Made by a program: the position numbers and the translations under genes. Shown here in pieces: positions 9,726 to 18,542 of a DNA stretch of 64,000 nucleotides; position 1 is the stretch's first letter; each line of letters begins with the position of its first letter. The DNA is from Taudactylus pleione (taxonomy: Eukaryota; Chordata; Amphibia; Anura; Myobatrachidae). Where the stretch lies: the NCBI GenBank assembly GCA_031769625.1, contig JAUIMM010000739.1, positions 2,539,001-2,603,000 on the forward strand, written 5' to 3'. The notes beneath the pieces were generated by a model. It worked only from the letters and a program-made list of their open reading frames with translations. It searched no databases and had not been told where the DNA came from.

Positions 9726-9809
9726 ATTTCTATCATAATGCTCATTAGCCTCCTGACCCTATAGCGCAAAAGACGATAAAGTGGCCGCTTCAGGTTCTGG
9801 ACTATAGAT

Positions 9810-10080
9810 AGTTAAAAGGTTGACGATGTTTAGATAGACACAAGATGTTAGACAGGGACAAAAGGTCAACACACTAAAGGCCGACGTGGGAGAAGGTTGA
9901 TCGGTACAAATGGTCGACAGTGTTAAAGGTCAACACGAAAATGGTAGACACATTTTTTTGGAGTTAGGCACTTACCCCAGCAGTTAGGCTTAGGCACCAG
10001 GAGGGAGGGTTAGGGTTAGGCACTAGAAGGGACAGTTAGGGTCAGGCACCAAGGGGAGGGTTAGGGTTAGAAAATTTTAC
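9810..10080. repeat. Dispersed repeat with GTCAAC/GTCGAC motifs and TTAGGG-like runs
   Basis: From 9815 to 9950 short motifs of the type AGGTTGAC, AAAGGTCAACAC and TGGTCGAC recur every 20-30 bases. From 9965 to 10068 a GTTAGGGTTAGGCAC motif recurs with AGGAGGG or AAGGGGA spacers. The GGGTTAGGGTTAG stretches resemble the vertebrate telomere repeat. They are interrupted by GCACC blocks, so this is a dispersed-repeat feature and not a true telomeric tract. I do not assign a family. Confidence 0.5.
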
Positions 10081-10104
10081 ATTTGTCGCTGCGGCTCTCT
10101 GCCT

Positions 10105-10381
10105 CAGAGCCGTAACTAGACTTTTTGGTGCCCTGTGCCAGAAAGAGCATTGGTACCCACCTCGTTTTTCAAAGGGACATAATGCACCCAAAAAGGGCCA
10201 TGGCTTCATGGGGAAGGGCCAGGGAAGAGATAGGGGAGGCCAGGAGATGCTGGGGATGAAATAAGAGGAAGCTACAAGTAAGAATGATAATAAACAGAAA
10301 TTTGATAGATCCAAACAGTGCCCCCTGACCTGTGGTGCCCTGTGCGATGGCACCGGCCGCACTACCCTAGCTACGGTCCTG
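10105..10381. mobile_element. Short hAT-type non-autonomous element with perfect 8-bp TSD
   Basis: A 277-bp element. The left terminus is CAGAGCCGTAACTAG and the reverse complement of the right terminus is CAGGACCGTAGCTAG, matching at 12 of 15 positions. The octamer CTCTGCCT flanks it on both sides (10097-10104 and 10382-10389). A GGTGCCCTGTGC motif occurs near both ends as a subterminal direct repeat. An 8-bp TSD plus a CAG start defines hAT-type insertion. There is no transposase. Confidence 0.85.
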
Positions 10382-10389
10382 CTCTGCCT

Positions 10390-10805
10390 GATTGGTTCTC
10401 AGTGGTTATCCTAACTACCTGGACTCTGGTTGCTATGTGCAGTTACTCACCTGTTGGTAGTCTCGTTACCTGACCTCAGCCTGAGTGACCAATCACAGGA
10501 GACCTCTCCCTTTATTAAGGATTCTAGTCTGTTCCTGCCTGGCGGTGATATTACTAAGTTCCTGCACCTAGTAGAGGCTCACGTGGTCGCTGTGCAGTTC
10601 CTTCCTCCTTAACCTTTGTTCCTGTGTCCTGCCACTGTATACCGCTGCTCATAGACTCTGTCCTCGGTGTCCTGTTCCTGCCAGTCCTACTCCTGTGTTC
10701 CCGTGTCCATTCCTGCTATGTGTTTGTGCCTTGCCAAGACTCTCCAGCTTACCTTCTGTGTCCAGTCCAGCGTGTACCTGTGCATCTGCCTGTACTGATT
10801 ATGCT
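10390..10805. other. Unassigned region, pyrimidine-rich
   Basis: Rich in TTCCTG and CCTG strings with no gene recognised. Composition and phrasing are like a retroelement leader or LTR, but no primer-binding site, TG..CA ends or paired LTR are visible in the window. Confidence 0.35.
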
Positions 10806-10869
10806 ACAAACTCCAACCTGCATTCACCGGTCAGTTTTTACCATATCAAGTACTGGTTCTGTTACAAAC

Positions 10870-11245
10870 TCCCACCTGCCTCCTGAGTAGCTGGTCTGCC
10901 ACAATCAAATCCATTTCCAGCTTTGCAGGTTTCACAGTATTCCCACCTGCATCCTGAGTAGCTGGCCTGCCACGATCGAATCCATTTCCAGCATTGCAGG
11001 TTTCACAGTATTCTCAGCTGCATCCTGAGTAGCTGGCCTGCCACAAACAAGGCCATATCCAACATTGCAAGTACAACAATATTCACACCTGCATCCTGAG
11101 TAGCTGGCCTGCCACAACCAAGTTCATAGACAGCATTACAGGTACAACATTATTCCTACCTGCATCCTGAGTAGCTGGCCTGCCACAACCAAGCCCAAAT
11201 CCTGCATTGCTGCTTTGACAATGTTCCAGCCTGCATCATGTAAAG
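10870..11245. repeat. 71-bp tandem repeat, five to six copies
   Basis: The string TCCTGAGTAGCTGG recurs at 10881, 10952, 11023, 11094 and 11165, an exact 71-base period. A decayed copy (TCATG) follows at 11236. The rest of the unit (CTGCCACAACCAAG, CCAGCATTGCAGGT, CACAGTATTC) is 75-90% conserved between neighbours. A partial related unit lies at 10811-10869. It is a short minisatellite with no coding role seen. Confidence 0.88.
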
Positions 11246-11873
11246 TTGTCCTGCTACGGTGCAGATCTGCATCCTAACTGACTTTGTGCATATCCCCCTG
11301 TGCCAGGTGATCACTCCCAGCACACATCAGCATCACCTAGTAACCCCTACCTTGCCTGCTGCTTTACTCCAGGTAAATTATTTTCTGTGGATCCCTGCCT
11401 ATTGCATGAGCCCCATCAGCGAGCTCTAGGGGTCTCATGCAAATAGTGCAGGAACATTCATAACAGAAAAATACTTCTATATATAATTACTTTAATTAGT
11501 ATGTTAGTTTACAACTTGTCCTTGTGGTGTATACACATTAATGGGTTATAATATTGGACTGTCCACAAGTACTTGCACGTGCCAGTTCCTGCTCCAGGAT
11601 AACATTGGGTGACAGAATCTTCTCACCTCCCGGCCGCTGGTAATCCTGCAGCTGATGGGGAGGAATAATTTGTCAGGTCAGTGTCAGTCCACAGGCTGTG
11701 GTGACCACCTCTAGATTCCCAGTTACCACTGGACAGTGGGCATGGGAGCGCTTACATCCAACTGTAACACGTTTCTCGGCCTTTATTATAAGCATCAGTG
11801 GCTTCCTCAGGCAGTAAAGCCATTCCACGCTCTGTGCTGTGTGTATACTCTGTAAATGTGTTAATTGGCTCTT
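11246..11873. other. Unassigned region with one strong stem and octamer motif
   Basis: One stem stands out. 11390-11414 pairs with 11429-11453 (core TTGCATGAG against CTCATGCAA, extended by CCTGC.CTAT on both sides), about 22 paired bases with two bulges. The right arm carries the octamer ATGCAAAT at 11437-11444. A CGTTTCTCGGCCTTT string at 11769-11783 recalls U2 snRNA but does not continue as U2. No gene is visible. Confidence 0.5.
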
Positions 11874-12383
11874 TGGGGGAGATGTACGAAGCCCAGAAAC
11901 GGTATCAGCGCACGTTATGTGCGCTGATACCGCTTCTCCCCGATGTATGCGCCCCTATCATTATCGGCGCTGCTATCTACAAGATAGCAGCGCCGACGGC
12001 AGGGCCATGTATGAATGGTCATACCGCATGACCGTTCGGCCGGCTGTAGCTGTCGTTATCGACAGCTACAGCCTGGCGTTAGTCTATCCCTGCAGCAGGG
12101 ACAGCGCTGTCCCTGCTGCGGCGGCTGCCGGCTCCAGGGCTCCACGCGGGGATCTCGCGATACTTGCGAGATCCCGTGCATGTTCAGTGGAGCCGGCCGG
12201 GAGAGAGACACAGGGCATCAGCACTAGGCTGATGCGATGTGGTCTGTAGCGGGTAGCGCCGGAGGGGGGAGTTAACGCTCCCCCTCTCCGGGCGATGAGA
12301 TGTTTATACATCTCATCGGTAGTGCTTCCTGCTTCGCCTCGGTAAAGAGGCGAAGCGGGAAGCGTTATAATACATCTACTCCA
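11874..12383. mobile_element. Serial-hairpin element: ten consecutive stem-loops
   Basis: A 510-bp segment with weak terminal inverted repeats: TGGGGGAGATGTA at 11874-11886 against TGGAGTAGATGTA from the complement of 12371-12383, 11 of 13 matching. The interior is a string of hairpins: 11895-11937 (18 of 19), 11964-11996 (perfect 15 bp), 12013-12037 (9 of 10), 12042-12073 (perfect 14 bp, loop TTAT) and 12092-12119 (perfect 28-bp palindrome, no loop). It continues with 12128-12196 (9-bp outer stem around a 10-bp stem at 12149-12175), 12215-12235 (perfect 8 bp), 12257-12294, 12293-12318 (perfect 11 bp, loop TTAT) and 12324-12363 (16 of 17). Spacers are short, mostly under 35 bases. The element is GC-rich with no convincing coding frame. 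No clear target-site duplication was found. Its termini differ from the 1616-2103 element, yet the architecture is the same. Confidence 0.7.
12092..12119. repeat. Perfect 28-bp palindrome without spacer
   Basis: GCAGCAGGGACAGC is followed immediately by its exact reverse complement. It is the fifth hairpin of the serial-hairpin element and the most perfect one. Loop-free palindromes of this length are unstable in many cloning hosts, so assembly here deserves a look. Confidence 0.9.
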
Positions 12384-12705
12384 GTATCTTTTGGCACATG
12401 CGTGTTGGTTCCAGCATCCAAGCCTCGTTTTCAAATCAACATGAACACTTCCGGCTTGTATTCCATTGTGCACACATTCAGCATCATCATTCACATCGCT
12501 ATTTATTTGTTTACCAGCAGCTGTATAACACTTCTCTTATACAATGAAGGGCTAAAAGTCATGGGAGAGCAGTATGAAAAAGGAAATGCTAGATGGTGTC
12601 ACTGTACTGTGACTTCTTGGAAATGTCCAGACCTGCATCAGTTGTAATCTGACATCTCGTGAGTCAGTCTGAACACCGGCTTGGCTGCTCTTGGCGAGGC
12701 GACGT
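12384..12705. other. Unassigned spacer before the Tc1-like pseudogene
   Basis: No recognised feature. It may include the left terminus of the Tc1-like element, but I could not identify a paired inverted repeat. Confidence 0.35.
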
Positions 12706-12709
12706 GAAT

Positions 12710-13766
12710 TATTGGAGTTGAATGGGGCATGATAGTGGGTGCCTGATGGATGGGAGATTCCATTTCCGATGTTGCGCGGGCTTTCAACATTCCCCGATCT
12801 ACAGTGTCACTTGTGTACCTCATGGTAGAAATTACCACCAACATGGACAGCGTAGTGGTCAACCACAGGTGTTTAATGATCGAGACCAGCAGCTTTTGGC
12901 CAGAATAGTCCATGGTAACAAACAAGTGACAGATCACATCCACATTTAGTGCAGGAGGTACCAGGCACATATCCAGCAGGTCAATGCGGCTTCCATGGGA
13001 TATAGGAGCAGAAGACCCACCAGAGTGCCCCTGAAACCACTACGACACAGGACACAGCCCCTCACCTGGGCTCATGATGTCGCTAATTGGAACCCTGGAG
13101 GACTGGCAATATGTGGCATGGTCCAATGAGTCACGGTTCAAGTTGTTTGATGATAGGGTTTGGGTACAGGTCAGACCCCATGGAACCATGGAGCCCAGTT
13201 GTCAACAAGTCACCGTGCAGGCTGGTGGTGGTTCCATAATGGTGTGAGCTGTGTTCACGTGTCATTGGTTGGGTCCGCTGGACCACCTGAACACATCATT
13301 GCATGGTAACCGCTATGTTGCATTGCTTGTTGACCATTTGCAGCTCTTCAAGGAGTTAATGTACCCCCACAACGATGGAATATTCCAGCAGGTTAATGTA
13401 CCGTGTCATCGGTCCCAAGTTGTCCAGAATTAGATAGAGGAGCATTCTGGAGAGTTCCGACGAATGGTGTGGCCACCACGTTCACCCGACATGAACCCAA
13501 TCGAGTATTTATGGGACGTGGTGGAGAGGTCCATTCGCACCCAAGATCCTGCACCTACAAATATCAGGGAGCTGTGGGAAGCCACCCAGGCGGCATGGGT
13601 CACCATCTCTCCAGAGGTCTTCAGTCCACTTGTGGTATCGATTCCACGTCGAGTTGCTGCACATCACCAGCTAGAGGGGGTCCTAGACGATACTGGGCAT
13701 CTATCCCATGGCTCTCGGCACTTCAGTGTATTTCACCCGTCGTTTCAATACAGTTTGTATATTTAA
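12710..13766 (+). pseudogene. Decayed Tc1/mariner transposase
   Basis: A Tc1-like transposase, which cuts and pastes its own DNA by binding the terminal repeats and catalysing with a DDE triad. The second DNA-binding helix region is readable near 12826-12930 (GQPQVFNDRDQQLLARIV). A linker follows in another frame near 12980-13090 (NAASMGYRSRRPTRVPLKP). The catalytic core reads from 13100 to 13766 in one frame. Its landmarks are WSNESRF at 13119-13139, FQQVN at 13386-13397 and SPDMNPIEYLWD at 13485-13520. The first two catalytic aspartates are replaced by N (13125-13127) and V (13392-13394); only the final E (13503-13505) remains. In-frame stops occur at 13245-13247 and 13431-13433, and at least one frameshift lies before 13100. 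The spacing from the second to the third catalytic position is 36 residues, unlike the usual 34. Dead copy, high confidence. Confidence 0.92.
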
Positions 13767-14105
13767 CCTTCCATTTGTTATACAAACCTTGATATAGCTG
13801 TATTATATATCATTAAGACGCACCTATTCCAATAATTTAACATTAATATTGTACAATATAAATAACCAAATTACATGTATATCTTGTAGCATACATGCTG
13901 TAAATGCCCAATATAGAAATTAATTTGTTGCCTATAATAAAAGAGAAGCTAATAAAAGGACTTGGTTTAACCAATTAAATGTTTTTAATCCAAGTTCCCA
14001 CTATAAAACATTGTATCATTCAGAGCACTGGGAACAAGGGTTTTGAGACGGTGAGTAGATCCATTAGGTCTCACTTGTCCATAATCTATTGATAATAGAT
14101 GGGAG
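13767..14105. other. AT-rich spacer
   Basis: Strongly AT-rich sequence with no gene. It contains a short perfect stem, ATCTATT-GAT-AATAGAT, at about 14086-14102, and an imperfect inverted pair GGACTTGGTTT / AATCCAAGTTCC at about 13959-14010. Confidence 0.4.
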
Positions 14106-14918
14106 AAAGGAATATGTCACACTCCAAGTAAGGATAAAGGAATATGTCACACTCCAAGTAAGGATAAAGGAGTATGTCACACTCCAAGTAAGGACAAAGG
14201 AATATGTCACACTCCAAGTAAGGACAAAGGAATATGTCACACTCCAAGTAAGGACAAAGGAATATGTCACACTCCAAGTAAGGACAAAGGAGTATGTCAC
14301 ACTCCAAGTAAGGATAAAGGAGTATGTCACACTCCAAGTAAGGACAAAGGAATATGTCACACTCCAAGTAAGGACAAAGGAATATGTCACACTCCAAATA
14401 AAGATAAAGGAATATGTCTCACTCCAAATAAGGACAAAGGAATATGTCACACTCCAAATAAGGACAAAGGAATATGTCTCACTCCAAATAAGGATAAAGG
14501 AGTATGTCACACTCCAAGTAAGGACAAAGGAATATGTCACACTCCAGATAAGGATAAAGGAGTATGTCACACTCCAAATAAGGACAAAGGAATATGTCAC
14601 ACTCCAAATAAGGACAAAGGAATATGTCACACTCCAAATAAGAATAAAGGAGTATGTCACACTCCAGATAAGGATAAAGGAGTATGTCACACTCCAAATA
14701 AGGACAAAGGAATATGTCACACTCCAAATAAGGACAAAGGAATATGTCACACTCCAAATAAGGATAAAGGAGTATGTCACACTCCAAATAAGGACAAAGG
14801 AATATGTCACACTCCAGATAAGGACAAAGGAATATGTCACACTCCAAATAAGGATAAAGGAGTATGTCACACTCCAAATAAGGATAAAGGAATATGTCAC
14901 ACTCCAAATAAGGATAAA
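14106..14918. repeat. 30-bp minisatellite, 27 copies
   Basis: Strictly 30-base units, AAAGGAATATGTCACACTCC followed by AAGTAAGGAC or AAATAAGGAT, without a single length change across 27 copies. Left units (14106-14395) carry CCAAGTA. Right units carry CCAAATA or CCAGATA, with one CCAAGTA at about 14513, so two homogenised blocks exist. The unit is ten codons and stop-free on both strands, which yields long periodic open frames that I do not consider genes. Confidence 0.95.
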
Positions 14919-14940
14919 ATATATAGGAAAAGAAGAAATG

Positions 14941-15009
14941 AACAGCGCTAGTACTAATGATATTGCTAAAGTAAATGTAATGCGATATAATCCACTGCAA
15001 CAATGAATA
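14941..15009 (+). repeat. Left copy of a 60-bp inverted repeat flanking the DIRS-like fragment
   Basis: The reverse complement of this stretch matches 18262-18316 over ~60 bases (core TTTACTTTAGCAATATCATT shared exactly, with GTGGATTATAT beside it). The pair encloses the DIRS-like region. It could be the inverted terminal repeat of a composite element or two insertions of one short family. Confidence 0.7.
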
Positions 15010-16098
15010 CATATTTCTACTTCAGGGTCCATACGGTATCTACAGGATACCTTGGGGGCATAGGTGATGACGTCAGGCATCGGGCACCATAGAGTTAAGT
15101 CTTCAGTCTCCCAGGATGCACTGGGGTCCCCCTCCTATTCCCCGCCCCCGAGCCAAGGCATCTCAGTTTCGTTTGGTGCCCGGCCGGAGTCGGATGCACC
15201 TGTTTAGAGGGGGGCTTAGAAGAGCCCCTGAAGTTTTCTACAATGCAGCTGTGGCTGCACATCTGGATGTACAGCATGGACTGTCAGTACTGACGTCCAT
15301 GCTGTCTTCCCTACACCCCCGCCGGTACCAGAACGCCGGTACTGATCCGGGGATGCTGGTAGGCATCTGGGGTCACAGCTAGCGGTGACCCCAGATGTTT
15401 GGGACCATGGCCGGATTCAAGGGGCAGCAGGTAAGCAGCGGGGTCCCGTGGTGGGTCCCTGCTGAACACGTGGTCCAGAGTCCCTAGGCAGGGGGCTCCC
15501 TGGGGACTGGCTGCAGCGTGGAGCCAGGTTTCGGACCTGCGCTTCCACTACCCCCCTGGGACAGCGGACCGCAGCTGAGCGGTAGCGCTGCGGCGTCCCA
15601 TGGGTTAATTGCATGCCAGGGGAGCGCGCCTTCCGTGTCTCACAGCCAGCGCCTCCCCCGCTGCACACATCCCTTTCCGCTCTGCTGACTGGCCCTGTGG
15701 CAGCGCTCCTCCCCCAGGCCGGCCTCCTCTCTGCTCCTCGGTGGCCATCTTTTGCTGGAAGCATGGTGAACGCTGCTGGAGGCTGAAGATCGGTGGCATC
15801 GCGGTCTGGGTCCCCCGTCATACCTCTCCTCCGTTGGTTCAGGTCTGTGTATGCAGCGCTGTGTCCTAACAGGCTCTGTGTCTGCGTAGTTGAGGATCAG
15901 CGCTGATAGTGCAGGAATTGATTTCTTTGCATTGTATGTGACTGTGATAGCGTCTTCTGCCTGTACTTTCACTTTCTACTGTCAGCCATTTCACTGTCCC
16001 TGATCTTCTTCTGCTAAAGCCCTTGCGGTGCGGTGATTGCAGGGTGGTCTCACACTATACTAACGAGTATCAGTGAGAGGGGTCACATACTTACCATC
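15010..16098 (+). mobile_element. Non-coding leader of the DIRS-like element with a short hairpin chain
   Basis: This kilobase lies between the inverted repeat and the first DIRS-like reading frame and has no convincing gene. Several stems follow each other in the left part: 15035-15051 (GGTATC/GATACC), 15244-15259 (TGCAGC/GCTGCA), 15259-15270 (ACATC/GATGT), 15271-15305 (17 paired bases with one bulge) and 15364-15397 (perfect 13 bp, CATCTGGGGTCAC). The right part (15400-16098) is GC-rich to about 15850 and then mixed. Assigning the whole segment to the DIRS-like element is an inference from position only. Confidence 0.4.
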
Positions 16099-17463
16099 AT
16101 GTCTGAGAGTGACTTTCCTCTCCAGGTTATTTGTACTACATGCAAGGTACCAAAAGCGGAGGGGGAGGCTGACGCGCAGTGTTATTTGTTGGCACGGCCA
16201 ATTACTGTCACGGCTCCGGTACAGGAGCCGCCCTGGGCTTGTTTCGCCAAAGCGCTTACAACCCTCGTGGGCCAGTTAGCTCCGCAACCTGCGTTCCCTC
16301 AGATGGGATTGTCCCAGCAGTCAGTGGTGTCGTCACCCATGCAGGGTTCCCGAGACAACTGATGGTACCCCACAGTCTCCCTATTTCCCCTCCTCAGGTC
16401 TCTCAGGAGCCTGCGTGGTTTAATTCGCTGACAAGCTCTGTGCAACATTTGTCGGACGTGTTACAAGGGGAGTCTGTGTTGCGGCCTCACAAGCGGCCGG
16501 TGGCGTCTCTGTCTGCTCCTTATGAGGATGACGACGGGACGTCCGATGATGGGGAGATTCTGGATCTTTCTGACCAGGAACCTCCCCGTACTAAAGAGTC
16601 GGACGCTAGGTCTAAGGTTTATATACCTGGCCTTATTCGTGCAGTCCGCACTGCTTTATTGAGGATGATGAGCCTCCGGTGTCAAAATCCAAATATGCCT
16701 TTTTCAAGGATATTAAGGGTGACGCCACAGTGTTTCCTCTTTCTGGTCAGGTAGTGGACTACTTAGAGGAGGCGTGGAAACATCCAGGCAAACGGTATCA
16801 GCCTCAAAGGCGTTTAGCAGTGGCGTATCCGTTTGCAGACAATTATTTTGCTAAGTGGGAATCCCCGCCACAGGTGGATTCTCATGTGACACTCCAGGTC
16901 CGAAGTGCCACATTGCCCATGCCCTCCATGTCCTCCTTAAAGGATGCCACGGACCGCAAGGTGGAAATCTGCCTAAAGTCAGTTTATTCCCTTGCGGGGG
17001 GGGGGGGGGGGGGGCAGCCAGGCCGGCTATGGCCATTTGTTGGGTAGCCAGAGCTATGGAGCGGTGGGCAGATACTTTAGAGGCGTCTTTCGATTTCGGC
17101 TGAACAGACCGAGTTGATAGGCAATCTCAGGGATTCGGCCACTTACATTAACGAAGCGGCTTTAGTTATCAGTATCCTGACCTCACGGATTTCTTCGGCT
17201 GCAATGGCGGCTCGTCGCACCTTATGGTTGCGATCTTGGAAGGCGGACGCTGATTCCAAAAAGGGCCTGGAAGCCTTGCCTTTTAATGGAGAGGTTCTAT
17301 TTGGTCTGGATCTGGACAAAATTGTAGCCACGCTGGCGGCAGCCAAATTGGCATGTCTCCCGTCTGCTGCAGTTCCTTCCAGTTCAGGTACGTTGTCCTT
17401 TCGGCCTTACAGGGCCCAGGGGAGGCCTAAAGCACAGTCCTTTCCCCGACAGGGTGGCCCCTA
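16099..17463 (+). pseudogene. Broken ORF1 (gag-like) of a DIRS-type retrotransposon
   Basis: The translation, pieced across frames, resembles the ORF1 structural protein of DIRS elements, retrotransposons that use a tyrosine recombinase. An N-terminal segment starts with MSESDFPLQVICTTC at 16099, including a CxxC pair. An acidic stretch follows (DDDGTSDDGEILDLSDQE, 16529-16582). Then come FFKDIKGD and YPFADNYFAKWESPPQVDSHV near 16698-16885, SLKDATDRKVE near 16933-16967, and the conserved AARRTLWLRSWKADADSKKG near 17206-17265. Frame changes occur near 16310-16365, 16660-16680, at the poly-G run 16996-17014, and near 17101, where a stop also falls. The last frame ends with TAG at 17461-17463. 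The reverse transcriptase, RNase H and recombinase genes expected downstream are absent. Non-functional remnant. Confidence 0.8.
16996..17014. repeat. Poly-G run (19 bases) inside the DIRS-like pseudogene
   Basis: A homopolymer of 19 G that changes the reading frame between the SLKDATDRKVE segment and the RAMERWADTLEASFDFG segment. It probably expanded by slippage after the element died. Its length could also be a sequencing artefact. Confidence 0.95.
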
Positions 17464-17583
17464 GAAGTCGGCCAAACCCCGGAAGCAGGCCTGGAGTACC
17501 AGACGTCCGGCCCCAAAGTCCGATGACAAACCTGCGGCCTGACGGTCCGGGCCTCCCTTTGGGGGATCCCAAAGTGGGAGGCC

Positions 17584-18259
17584 TATCATGCTATATGAGT
17601 AAGCAGTACTTGTTACTGGTATAAATATTGATGGCTCTCCTACTCAAAGATCTAATAGGGCTTGGTTCGTAATATATACATATTTAATAATAAAAAACCA
17701 TTATATACAGGTCAATACATGAGACATCAAAACATAAAATTTTTTATAATAAATGACTATCTTACTGGATTGGAGACTTTTACGGGCGGTTCCGGACCAA
17801 CATATTTTTATTATCCTTCTTCAGCCACCGACATTGCCGTCCATTTGCTGCTTAGTAAAATCAAGCTCATAACGCACTACCTGTTGAAGGCTGGTAATAT
17901 ACCCACATCGTTTGCTGGATAATCATTCGGATTACCCTACTATCTGACTCCATTTCCCTTTCATGAATGTTGCTATTTATTATGTGACCCCTGTCACTGT
18001 GACTTTTTTATTTTTATATATTTTCTCATGGACAATTTATCTAATTTATCCACCTTCAGGATTAGGATACCGTTGCTCATTATTATCATTTTATTTATTT
18101 TTTTATGTTTTGATGTCTCATTTATTGACCTCCTATATAATGTTTTTTTATTATTAAATATTTATATATTACGAACCAAACCGTATTAGATCTTTGAGTA
18201 GGAGAGCCATCAATATTCATACCAGTAACAAGTACGGCTTACTCATATTTAGCATGATA
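17584..18259. mobile_element. Element with long (~170 bp) terminal inverted repeats
   Basis: The first ~165 bases (17584-17750) and the reverse complement of the last ~170 (18090-18259) align at roughly 90%. Shared exact blocks include TATCATGCTA, CTTGTTACTGGTAT, GATGGCTCTCCTACTCAAAG, TTGGTTCGTAATATAT and GAGACATCAAAACATAAAA. The interior is ~340 bases of AT-rich sequence without a transposase. TA dinucleotides sit at both ends, which would fit a TA target, but they may be part of the repeat. The element abuts the broken DIRS-like sequence on the left and the 18262 inverted repeat on the right. Confidence 0.8.
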
Positions 18260-18261
18260 TA

Positions 18262-18316
18262 TGTATTGTTTGTGGATTATATTGTATTATATTTACTTTA
18301 GCAATATCATTGGTAC
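18262..18316 (-). repeat. Right copy of the 60-bp inverted repeat
   Basis: Partner of 14941-15009 in opposite orientation, ~3.3 kb away. The only length difference is a missing ~8 bases next to TATGTATT. Confidence 0.7.
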
Positions 18317-18542
18317 ATAATCTATTGAATCTATCACCACCCTTCGCTGTCACTTTTACTTGTTCAATTGCTTGTATTGTAATTTTATCCATCCATAAAC
18401 TGTTATGTGTATAGTGTTTGATCTCCTAACCATGTTCCTTTTTATATTACATAAACCTTATACGTAATGGTGTAGTGGTACAATTATATTGTAGACCGTA
18501 TCTACAGTCCATACCTGATGGTTTATGTTCTAACCTGATGGT
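18317..18542. other. Unassigned AT-rich spacer
   Basis: No recognised gene or repeat. ACCTGATGG occurs twice near 18512 and 18533. Confidence 0.4.

Noticed and set aside
9965..10080. True telomere repeat tract
   Set aside because: TTAGGG units are too few and are broken by GCACC-containing blocks that look like part of a dispersed repeat.
10430..10890. Short cysteine-rich open frames upstream of the 71-bp repeat
   Set aside because: Composition-driven (CCTG/TGTG-rich DNA), no signal peptide or domain that I can defend.
11760..11815. U2 snRNA-like CGTTTCTCGGCCTTT string
   Set aside because: The match stops after about a dozen bases. The downstream branch-site recognition region and stem-loops of U2 are absent.
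14106..14918. CRISPR-like appearance of regularly spaced repeats
   Set aside because: There are no variable spacers. Units are directly adjacent, no cas genes are present and the context is eukaryotic.
14064..15080. Open frames of 305 and 338 codons on opposite strands over the 30-bp array
   Set aside because: Both strands are open because the 30-base unit is ten stop-free codons. No unique sequence or domain is encoded.
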